Below are positions 32,464 through 39,531 of a stretch of 64,000 nt of DNA, in pieces; positions within the stretch are counted from its first letter, which is position 1, and every line of letters starts with the position of its first letter. The notes beneath the pieces were generated by a model. It was not told where the DNA came from and did no database searches. It was given only the letters and a program-made list of their open reading frames with translations. The position numbers and the translations under genes are program-made. Source of the stretch: Prevotella sp. UBA2711. Lineage in GTDB: Bacteria; Bacteroidota; Bacteroidia; Bacteroidales; Bacteroidaceae. The stretch covers positions 1 through 64,000 of the forward strand of contig DEKX01000043.1 in assembly GCA_002354095.1 (NCBI GenBank), given 5' to 3'.

Positions 32464-33732
32464 ATGATGACAATGACAAATCTCCTCCTGGCTGCCACCA
32501 ATTCCTGGATGCGTATTGATGTGCTGATTTGGATACTGGCTATACCGGTAGTCATCGTCTTCATTATTTTCCTTTTCTTGCAGATAAGACAGCATCTGGC
32601 GCTGAAGAACGAACTGGTTCAGTTGAATAAGATCAAGCGCCATAGCATCGAATACGAACTGGTCATCAAAGCCATGCATCTGGCCATTTGGCGCGTGGAT
32701 ATTCCCGAGGGAATCATCTATTACGAGAGTGACTATCGCGGTAAGTCTGATTCCTTCAAAACCGGCGACGGCTTCCGTATTGCCGATACCTTCGCCTTGA
32801 TACACTCCGACCAGCGCGAACGGGTGAGAGACGCGCTCATGGGACTGATAGAAGGGCGCTACGAGGATTATCATCAGCAGTATCAGGCGCAGGCTGCTCC
32901 TGACGCTCCTTTCTATTGGGAAGAGACCTATGCCACTGTCGATAAACGCGATATGGAGGGTAAACCCCTTGCCGTTGTGGGCATCAGTATGCGCATTGAC
33001 GAACAGAAAGAGATAGAGCGCGAACTGATAGAGGCGCGCAACCGTGCCGAGGAGAGCGACCGTCTGAAGACGGCATTCCTGGCTAATATCACCCATGAGG
33101 TGCGCACCCCGCTTAATGCCATTGTGGGCTTCAGCGATATCCTGCCTATGGCACAGAGTGATGAGGAACGCAACGAGCTGGTGAAGCTTATCAAGCAGAA
33201 CAATGCCCATCTGCTGCGCCTCTTCGACGACATGGTGAACATGTCGAAATTGGAGTCGGGCAATGCAGGCGAAATACAGCAAACAAACTTCGAAATCGTT
33301 CCGCTGATGCGCGAACTCGTAGAGAAATACCAGTCCGTCTGTGCGGAAAAAGGATTGGAGGTATTTGTTGAGGAGTCCGACGAGAGCGAGACCATCCATA
33401 CCGACCGCGACCGTTTGCGTGAAATACTGAACCAGTATATGAACAATGCCGTGAAGTTTACATCGGCAGGCAGCATCAGTTTAGGTTACGAAAAGCAGCC
33501 TTCGTCCATCCGTCTGTGTGTCAACGATACAGGTAAGGGTATTCCTTCCGATATGTGCAACGACCGTCTCTTCGAACGCTTCGTGAAGGTTGACGATTTC
33601 ATAGCCGGAACGGGCTTGGGCTTGAGTATCTGTCGCAGTCTGGCAGAGTCGCTGGGTGGTCAGGTAGGCGTAGAGTCCATCTTGGGTAAAGGTTCAACAT
33701 TCTGGGTTTCTATCCCAATGAATTCGTTCTGA
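32464..33732 (+). CDS. Membrane sensor histidine kinase with PAS domain
   Basis: This 422-residue protein has one N-terminal membrane helix (about 18-40). A PAS-like domain follows (MHLAIWRVDIPEGIIYYESD to about 180, ending GISMRIDEQKEIERELIEA). HisKA carries ITHEVRTPLNAI (phospho-acceptor H211) and HATPase has LNQYMNNAVKFTSAG, VNDTGKGIPSDM and GTGLGLSICRSLAESLGG. All functional boxes are intact. No response regulator is fused or adjacent; the nearest is the LuxR-type regulator at 37572. Its stop overlaps the start of the DUF5686 gene (TGATG), so they are co-expressed. The ligand is unknown. Confidence 0.92.
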   Translation: MMTMTNLLLAATNSWMRIDVLIWILAIPVVIVFIIFLFLQIRQHLALKNELVQLNKIKRHSIEYELVIKAMHLAIWRVDIPEGIIYYESDYRGKSDSFKTGDGFRIADTFALIHSDQRERVRDALMGLIEGRYEDYHQQYQAQAAPDAPFYWEETYATVDKRDMEGKPLAVVGISMRIDEQKEIERELIEARNRAEESDRLKTAFLANITHEVRTPLNAIVGFSDILPMAQSDEERNELVKLIKQNNAHLLRLFDDMVNMSKLESGNAGEIQQTNFEIVPLMRELVEKYQSVCAEKGLEVFVEESDESETIHTDRDRLREILNQYMNNAVKFTSAGSISLGYEKQPSSIRLCVNDTGKGIPSDMCNDRLFERFVKVDDFIAGTGLGLSICRSLAESLGGQVGVESILGKGSTFWVSIPMNSF

Positions 33733-36275
33733 TGAAGCAATCGGTGAAGCGTTACATCCTCTTTCTTCTCTCATTGGCCTGTCTGTCTCTTCAGGCGCAG
33801 GTGCTCATCTCCGGTGTCATTACCGATGCCGAAACCAAGAAGTCCATTCCCTCCGTCACCGTTTCCTATAAAGGTCATCAGGTTGCCGTAGCCTCCGGTC
33901 TCAACGGGCGTTACGTCATTCAGAAGAATCCCGGGTGGGCGCTTACTTTCAGTGCGGTGGGCTATGTGGCACAGACGATATGGATTGACGACCGTACCGA
34001 CCCTGTGGTCGATATCGCGTTGCGACCCGATGTCCGCCAGCTGCGTGATGTCACCATCCGTTCCAAGCGGCAGCGCTACAGCCGTAAGAACAATCCCGCC
34101 GTCGAACTCATGCGTAAGGTGATTGAGAAGAAACGTCTCACCGACCTGTCGAACAAGGACTACTACCAGTTCGTGAAATACCAGAAACTGACGCTGGCAG
34201 GCAACGATATTACCCCTGAAAAGATTCGGAACTCCATATTCCGTAAGCATAAGTGGATTCTCGACCAGATAGAGAACTGTCCGTATAACAACAAACTCAT
34301 TCTGCCTATTTCGGTGGATGAAACGGTGACCCGCCGTCTCTACCGCCGCCATCCACACGATGAGAAGAACATCATCATGGGACAGAACTCCACTGGTGTG
34401 GGCGACTTGTTCCAGACGGGCGACATCATGAGCATCATGATGAGGGATGTTTTTACTGATGTGAATATCTACGATGACCAAGTGCGTCTGCTTCGACGTC
34501 CTTTTACCTCACCGATAGGTCGAGGGGCTATCGGTTTCTACCGTTTTTATATTGAAGACACCCTGCAGATCGAACGTGACAGTTGCATCCACTTGCATTT
34601 CGTGCCTAACAACATGCAGGACTTCGGTTTCCGTGGTGATATCTACATTCTGAAAGACTCCAGTTATCAGGTAAAACGATGCGATTTATCCATCCCCCGA
34701 CAGAGTGATGTCAACTTCGTCGAGAATCTGCGGGTTGTGCAGGAGTTTTCGCAGTTGCCGACGGGCGAATGGGTGTTGACGGTCGATGATATGGTGGTTG
34801 AGATTTCCATCGTGAGTTTTCTGCAGAAAGCCATAGTGGTGCGTAACACCCGTCTGGGCGACTACTCCTTCGAACCTTTGGAGGCCTCCTTGTTCAAGGG
34901 GAAACGTGATGTCCGCGACCCACAAGCGCTGGAACATAGCGATCTCTTCTGGAATCAGTATCGCCAGGTGCAACTGACCAAGAGCGAAGAACAGATGAAG
35001 GATTTCGTCAAGTCGTTCGAGAAAATGAAGGGCTTTAAATATGTCATGTTTGGACTGAAAGCGCTGATAGAAAACTATGTGGAAACGGGGAATCCGTCGA
35101 AAATAGATATCGGTCCCATCAATTCCATGATTTCTTACAATTATATTGATGGCCTCCGCACACGACTCTCCGCCCAGACCACCGCCAACCTCCATCCTCA
35201 TTTGTTTTTGAAGGGGTATGTGGCACGAGGCTGGAAATCGCATAAGAATTACTATCAGGGCGAACTCACCTATTCCTTTAATGCCAAGGAATACACCCCC
35301 CGTGAGTTCCCCCAGCGCACCGTCAGTTTCTCTTCTACCTACGATGTGATGGCACCCTCCGATAAATTCCTCTCCACGGATAAGGATAATGTTTTCACAG
35401 CACTTAAATGGAGCAAGGTCGATGCCATGATGTTCTACAACCGCCAGCAGCTGACCGCCGTGCGCGAGGAAGAGACGGGACTGAAAACCACCGTCAGTCT
35501 GAAGACCGAAGAAAACGAACCTTGCGGCAATCTCCGTTTTAGCCCCCTCAATGCTCCCGAAACCAACGTCAGGCTTCGTACGACGGAATTGAAAGCCGAG
35601 GTGGAGTTCTGTCCTGGTGCGCTGTATATTAATACCAAACAGCGTCGCCGGCAGGTGAATCGTGAAGCACCGGTCATCCGTCTGGGACATACCATCGGTA
35701 TGAAGGGCTTCCTGGGTGGCGATTACAACTATCATTACAGCGAGGCCAGCATCTCGCAGCGCGTCTGGTTGAACAGCTGGGGTAAAGTGGATATCAATGT
35801 CAAGGGAGGCGTGCAGTGGTCGAAGGTGCCTTTCCCCCTGTTATGTATGCCCGAGGCTAACCTGTCGTATATCCTGCAGAAAAACATGTTCTCGCTTGTC
35901 AATAACATGGAGTTCCTCAACGACCGCTTCGTGTCAGCCATCGTCACCTGGGACCTGAATGGCAAACTCTTCAATCGCATCCCCTTACTGAAGCGATTGA
36001 AGTGGCGTGAATATGTAGGTGTCAAGATGCTGTGGGGCGCACTCTCCGACAAGAATAATCCCTTCCTCGCGCAGAATGCCGGCGACGGTAGGCTGATGGC
36101 TTTCCCCGAGCATTCGCATGTGATGAATCCCCGTACGCCCTATGTCGAGGTGTCGGCAGGTATTCATAACATCTTTAAGATTCTGCATATCGAATACGTG
36201 CGCCGCCTGAACTATAACGCTTATCCGTCAGCCCACAAGCGTGGCATCAGGTTCACCCTCCATTTCACTTTCTAA
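33732..36275 (+). CDS. DUF5686-family outer-membrane protein with CarboxypepD-like domain
   Basis: This 847-residue protein has a signal peptide (ending LSLQAQ) and a carboxypeptidase-regulatory-like domain (residues 24-105: LISGVITDAETKKSIPSVTV, then GLNGRYVIQ). DUF5686 follows, with ENPAVELM-type text near 115 (NNPAVELMRKVIEKK). A long C-terminal beta-barrel region ends HKRGIRFTLHFTF, an aromatic last residue as expected of an outer-membrane barrel. It is similar in layout to TonB-dependent receptors but has no plug. It overlaps the sensor kinase gene by one base. Its cargo or role is not known. Confidence 0.85.
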   Translation: MKQSVKRYILFLLSLACLSLQAQVLISGVITDAETKKSIPSVTVSYKGHQVAVASGLNGRYVIQKNPGWALTFSAVGYVAQTIWIDDRTDPVVDIALRPDVRQLRDVTIRSKRQRYSRKNNPAVELMRKVIEKKRLTDLSNKDYYQFVKYQKLTLAGNDITPEKIRNSIFRKHKWILDQIENCPYNNKLILPISVDETVTRRLYRRHPHDEKNIIMGQNSTGVGDLFQTGDIMSIMMRDVFTDVNIYDDQVRLLRRPFTSPIGRGAIGFYRFYIEDTLQIERDSCIHLHFVPNNMQDFGFRGDIYILKDSSYQVKRCDLSIPRQSDVNFVENLRVVQEFSQLPTGEWVLTVDDMVVEISIVSFLQKAIVVRNTRLGDYSFEPLEASLFKGKRDVRDPQALEHSDLFWNQYRQVQLTKSEEQMKDFVKSFEKMKGFKYVMFGLKALIENYVETGNPSKIDIGPINSMISYNYIDGLRTRLSAQTTANLHPHLFLKGYVARGWKSHKNYYQGELTYSFNAKEYTPREFPQRTVSFSSTYDVMAPSDKFLSTDKDNVFTALKWSKVDAMMFYNRQQLTAVREEETGLKTTVSLKTEENEPCGNLRFSPLNAPETNVRLRTTELKAEVEFCPGALYINTKQRRRQVNREAPVIRLGHTIGMKGFLGGDYNYHYSEASISQRVWLNSWGKVDINVKGGVQWSKVPFPLLCMPEANLSYILQKNMFSLVNNMEFLNDRFVSAIVTWDLNGKLFNRIPLLKRLKWREYVGVKMLWGALSDKNNPFLAQNAGDGRLMAFPEHSHVMNPRTPYVEVSAGIHNIFKILHIEYVRRLNYNAYPSAHKRGIRFTLHFTF

Positions 36276-36349
36276 ACTTTTTTTGTATCCCTTGCAACTT
36301 TTCCTCATCTGCTTACGTCTAACAGGTAAACAGTTAAAATTGAAGGTTT

Positions 36350-37090
36350 ATGAAAAAGTTAAGTTTGTTTTTAACAACACTGTTTGTCGTAGTTTGCACA
36401 GCAAGTGTCTATGCCTTTGCCGATAAGGACAAGGCGGAAGTGAATCGTCAGGTGTCAGGTTTCGAACGCATTCGTCTGCAAGGTTCGCCCGACATCAAGT
36501 ACACCCAGGGCAAAACATGGTCGGTACGGGTGAAAGCTCCTCAAAAGCTCATCGACCGCGTGGTGACTCGTAAAGACGGCAATACGCTGGTGGTGAGCAT
36601 GAAGAGTGGCAGTTTCTTTAATAGCATCAATGGCGACGATGTCACCGTCTATGTCACCTCCCCCGATCTCATTGGTGTAGAGGTGCAGGGCTCGGGCGAT
36701 TTCGAGAGCAAGGGTCGGGTGGATACCGATCATCTCGACCTTTCGGTACGTGGTTCGGGCGATATTGATTTTGCCAATATCATCTGCGACCGCATCAAGG
36801 CTTCGCTCGTGGGTTCGGGTGACATCGACATCAAGTATGTGGATGCCAAGCAGTCGGACATCGAGCTCGTAGGTTCGGGCGATTTGAAAATCACTCAGAG
36901 CAAGGTCTCTCAGACCAAGATAGAGCTGAAAGGCTCCGGTGACGTGAAAGTGAACTGCAAAGACTGCGGCACCGTCGATTGCCGTTTGGTAGGTTCGGGC
37001 GATATCACCCTGTCGGGCACCATCCGGAAGCTCAACCAGACATCCCGCGGTTCCGGCGACATCCATACCGACCAGTTGAAGATTAAGTAG
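36350..37090 (+). CDS. GIN-domain (DUF2807) secreted beta-solenoid protein
   Basis: This 246-residue protein has a signal peptide (MKKLSLFLTTLFVVVCTASVYA). The mature domain is the Bacteroidota putative auto-transporter adhesin/GIN domain. The motif GSGD recurs eight times at regular spacing of about 19-20 residues (GVEVQGSGDFES, then LSVRGSGDIDF, SLVGSGDIDI and so on), as expected for a right-handed beta-solenoid with one motif per turn. It is likely to face the periplasm or surface. It stands alone 74 bases after the DUF5686 gene. Function is unknown. Confidence 0.85.
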   Translation: MKKLSLFLTTLFVVVCTASVYAFADKDKAEVNRQVSGFERIRLQGSPDIKYTQGKTWSVRVKAPQKLIDRVVTRKDGNTLVVSMKSGSFFNSINGDDVTVYVTSPDLIGVEVQGSGDFESKGRVDTDHLDLSVRGSGDIDFANIICDRIKASLVGSGDIDIKYVDAKQSDIELVGSGDLKITQSKVSQTKIELKGSGDVKVNCKDCGTVDCRLVGSGDITLSGTIRKLNQTSRGSGDIHTDQLKIK

Positions 37091-37150
37091 AAAAGGTGAG
37101 GTCACACAGATTAATAGTTATACAGAATAGCATATTAGCAGATATAGATT

Positions 37151-37210
37151 CTCGTAATGAAACTACTGGAAACTCGTAATGAAACTACCAGTTTCTCGTA
37201 ATGTAACTTC
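37151..37210 (+). repeat. 22-bp repeat element, locus B (three units)
   Basis: Units start at 37151, 37173 and 37195. By eye about 54 of 60 positions match locus A (19084-19143). The middle hairpin reads GAAACT-acc-AGTTTC, where locus A has GAAAGT-acc-ACTTTC, a paired change. Confidence 0.8.
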
Positions 37211-37221
37211 TATTCTTATAG

Positions 37222-37330
37222 GTGACAGATGACAGATGACACATGTATTTAAGGAAATGATATGCGTACGTACACGCGCACGTACGCATGACCCTTTTGC
37301 GAATTTCATCTGTTATCTGTCATTTGTCAC
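37222..37330. repeat. Nested inverted-repeat element with heptamer arms
   Basis: The outer arms are inverted heptamer runs (GACAGAT type at 37224-37240 and ATCTGTC type at 37308-37330). They surround a perfect 10-bp palindrome (37262-37271 with 37280-37289, 8-base loop). Confidence 0.65.
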
Positions 37331-37462
37331 ATGGAAACTTGTGGCTTGAAACCGTATAATATCTTCTTGCTCTTTCATAACCAGTGCAAAGATACAACAT
37401 TTTAAGGCGAAATCCAAATTTTTTTTGGAAAAAATGCGGGAAAGATTTTTTTTGGAAAAAGT

Positions 37463-37493
37463 TTTGTCATTTCATTTTAAACAACTATTTTTG
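37463..37493 (+). promoter_or_regulatory. Promoter of the response-regulator gene
   Basis: TTTG (37463-37466), 19 bases, then TATTTTTG (37486-37493). Confidence 0.6.
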
Positions 37494-37527
37494 CAGTCGG
37501 AAATCTAACACAAAAGGGAATATAACG

Positions 37528-37572
37528 ATGAAGAAATTAATTTTGGTCGCAACATTCATCTATATAATATAA
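37528..37572 (+). CDS. 14-residue leader peptide before the response regulator
   Basis: ATG at 37528 opens MKKLILVATFIYII and stops with TAA at 37570-37572, overlapping the ATG of the response regulator (TAATG). It is hydrophobic with a Lys-Lys start, like the front of a signal peptide. It has a promoter 35 bases upstream and AAGGGAA as a weak ribosome site, so translation of the regulator is probably coupled to it. It may be a regulatory leader or the relic of a truncated secreted-protein gene. Confidence 0.4.
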   Translation: MKKLILVATFIYII

Positions 37573-38213
37573 TGTACGTAGCATTAGCAGATAATCAGGA
37601 TATCACCAGAGCAGGCATGATGTATGTCTGCGGAGAGATGGACGGGGTGCAGATGCACCGCGCAGAGGATAAGACGGAACTGATAGAACAGCTGAAACAG
37701 CATCCTGATGCGGTGATAGTGGTTGACTACACCCTGTTTGATATCAACGACGTGGACGAACTGGAGATTCTGCACGAACGATTCCCTGAGGCACAGTGGA
37801 TTCTGTTCAGTGTGGATCTCTCGGGCGACCTGGTGAGACGGGTGATTGCCGTCAGTCCGCGGTTCAGTATCCTGTTGAAGGAATCGCCCATACAGGAAAT
37901 CCGAGAATGCCTGATGTTTGCCCAACGCCACCAGCGCTACATCTGCCAGCGAATGGCTGAGCTACTTTTGACGCCCCAGTCGCCAAGAGTGGAAGAGGAG
38001 GTGAAGCTGACCAAGACGGAGATGGAGATATTGAAGGACATTGCTTTGGGACTGACTACCAAAGAAATTGCAGAACGCCGCTTTTCAAGTTTCCATACCG
38101 TGAATACCCACCGCAAAAACATTTTCCGCAAACTGGGAGTCAATACGGTGCATGAAGCTACGAAATATGCCCTGCGGGCAGGACTGGTAGATTCGGCAGA
38201 ATACTATATTTAG
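37572..38213 (+). CDS. LuxR/NarL-type response regulator
   Basis: This 213-residue protein has a receiver domain (residues 1-120) with acidic residues D7 and D10, phospho-acceptor D52 (VIVVDYTLFD) and Lys K103 (LLKES). A LuxR HTH follows (LTKTEMEILKDIALGL, then STVNTH-like HTVNTHRKNIFRKLG). It binds DNA when phosphorylated, normally as a dimer. No kinase is fused or directly adjacent. Candidates in the window are the kinases at 32464 and 49638. Its ATG overlaps the stop of the 14-residue leader. Confidence 0.93.
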   Translation: MYVALADNQDITRAGMMYVCGEMDGVQMHRAEDKTELIEQLKQHPDAVIVVDYTLFDINDVDELEILHERFPEAQWILFSVDLSGDLVRRVIAVSPRFSILLKESPIQEIRECLMFAQRHQRYICQRMAELLLTPQSPRVEEEVKLTKTEMEILKDIALGLTTKEIAERRFSSFHTVNTHRKNIFRKLGVNTVHEATKYALRAGLVDSAEYYI

Positions 38214-38239
38214 CTGGGATTTGAAAGGCAAAAATAAAA

Positions 38240-38270
38240 AATAGGAATTGTCCTCACGACAACTCCTATT
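38240..38270. terminator. Hairpin after the response regulator
   Basis: A 13-bp stem with one mismatch (38240-38252 with 38258-38270) has an A-rich left flank. It is a plausible bidirectional terminator, though the right side lacks a clean T run. Confidence 0.4.
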
Positions 38271-38380
38271 CCCAAATTTCTAACTAACTTATTATCAACT
38301 ATTCATTACTCATTCTGAATTTACGCTGCAAAGGTACGAACTATTTTTGATATATGCAACATTTTCTAAAAAAAAAATCC

Positions 38381-38392
38381 GTAAACGTTTGC
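38381..38392 (+). promoter_or_regulatory. LacI-type operator in the LacI gene's own promoter
   Basis: GTAAACGTTTGC differs at one base from the perfect palindrome GTAAACGTTTAC seen at 59590. It overlaps the -33 TTTG (38388-38391), which suggests autorepression. Confidence 0.55.
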
Positions 38393-38419
38393 GTATTTCC
38401 ATGTTTTTGCTTAATTTTG
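38388..38419 (+). promoter_or_regulatory. Promoter of the LacI-family gene
   Basis: TTTG (38388-38391), 20 bases, then TAATTTTG (38412-38419). The ATG follows 6 bases later, so the leader is extremely short or absent. Confidence 0.55.
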
Positions 38420-38425
38420 CACCTG

Positions 38426-39454
38426 ATGAGCAATAAGAAACAACATAGACCGTCGTTAAAAGACCTTGCCAAAGAACTCAATGTCAGTATAGCCACCGTC
38501 AGTCGAGCCCTGCGTAGTTCGCCTGAAATAGGTGAAGAGATGCAGCGCAAGGTGAAGGAATTGGCTAAGAAGATGAACTATCGGCCCAATCCCTTTGCAC
38601 AAGGGCTGCGCAAGGAGGCACCCAAGATTATCGGTGTGGTGGTGCCTAACCTGGAAACGCATTACTATGCGGCTGTGTTGGACGGTATTGAGGACGAGGC
38701 GCGCAGGGCCGGTTACAGTGTGATCAGTGCCAACAGTCATGAGGATTGCGTGACGGAGGCGCAGGCGATTGATAACTTTATCAGTCTGCATGTGGAGGGA
38801 ATTATTGCCTGTCTGGCGCAAGATACCACCGACTACAGCCATTTCGGGGAAATATCGGACATGGGAATCCCCTTGGTGTTCTTCGGTCGTACGTGTCTGT
38901 CGGAACAATTTTCGAGTGTGACGGCTAACGGTGACGAGGCAGCCCAGATGGCTACTCAGCACCTGATAGATACGGGAAGCCGACGGATTGCATTCATCGG
39001 CGGTCCTAATCATCTGGATATGGTGCAGCGCCGTAAGCACGGCTACCTGGAGGCTCTGCGTGACAACCGTATTCCTATAGACCGCGAGCTGGTGGTATGC
39101 AACAAAATAGATTATCAAATAGCTTTGGAGGAAACGACAAAATTGTTGCAGAAGCCCAACCGCCCCGATGCTATTCTGGCCTTTAACGACATCGTTACTT
39201 TTGCCGCGTTTACGGCTATCAAGCAACAGGGATTCCGCATACCTGAAGACGTGGCACTGATAGGCTTTACGGACGATGCCCATGCCGCTTATGTCACCCC
39301 TCGGCTGTCGGCTATTGTGGACCAATCGCACCTGATGGGTGTCAATGCGTGTCAGATTCTGCTGAAGCACATACAGGGTGACACGAAGGTTTGTAAGAAG
39401 ATTGTTCCACAACAATTGGTGATTCGTGATACGTCGGCTAAAAACAAAATCTGA
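38426..39454 (+). CDS. LacI-family transcriptional regulator
   Basis: This protein has 342 residues from the ATG at 38426 (MSNKKQHRPSLKDLAKELNV). A longer frame starting at 38354 crosses its own promoter and is rejected. The N-terminal LacI HTH is complete (IATVSRALRSSPEIGEEM). The hinge helix region NYRPNPFAQGLR precedes the sugar-binding domain (IIGVVVPNLETHYYAAVLDG, then GFTDDAHAAYVTPRLSAI). It senses a small sugar or related ligand and probably represses its own promoter and the convergent transporter operon ending near 59530, where matching operators lie. It precedes the sensor and GH genes. Confidence 0.92.
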   Translation: MSNKKQHRPSLKDLAKELNVSIATVSRALRSSPEIGEEMQRKVKELAKKMNYRPNPFAQGLRKEAPKIIGVVVPNLETHYYAAVLDGIEDEARRAGYSVISANSHEDCVTEAQAIDNFISLHVEGIIACLAQDTTDYSHFGEISDMGIPLVFFGRTCLSEQFSSVTANGDEAAQMATQHLIDTGSRRIAFIGGPNHLDMVQRRKHGYLEALRDNRIPIDRELVVCNKIDYQIALEETTKLLQKPNRPDAILAFNDIVTFAAFTAIKQQGFRIPEDVALIGFTDDAHAAYVTPRLSAIVDQSHLMGVNACQILLKHIQGDTKVCKKIVPQQLVIRDTSAKNKI

Positions 39455-39470
39455 AAAAAGAAGCATTTAA

Positions 39471-39502
39471 TTTGGTAGTTCGATAAAAAAGATGTATTTT
39501 TG
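39471..39502 (+). promoter_or_regulatory. Promoter of the propeller-sensor/GH31/rSAM operon
   Basis: TTTG (39471-39474), 20 bases, then TATTTTTG (39495-39502), 29 bases before the ATG. Confidence 0.6.
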
Positions 39503-39531
39503 CAGTTGACTAATTGTAAAGAACATTTCCA

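Larger units (their letters stand above)
37091..37527. other. Intergenic region with repeat element B and a nested palindrome
   Basis: No gene is recognised. It holds the second copy of the 22-bp triple repeat (37151-37210), a nested inverted-repeat element (37222-37330), two direct copies of a T8-GG-A5 block near 37421 and 37447, and the promoter of the response-regulator gene (37463-37493). Confidence 0.6.

Noticed and set aside
32343..32564. Seventy-four extra N-terminal residues on the methyltransferase frame
   Set aside because: This stretch contains the gene's own -33/-7 promoter and overlaps the divergent kinase gene. The THUMP domain begins at the ATG at 32342.
37384..37527. Extension of the 14-residue leader to 62 residues
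   Set aside because: The extra part spans the promoter and low-complexity T/G/A blocks and is unlikely to be translated.
38354..38425. Longer start for the LacI regulator
   Set aside because: It would translate across the promoter and operator. LacI proteins normally begin just before the HTH, as at 38426.
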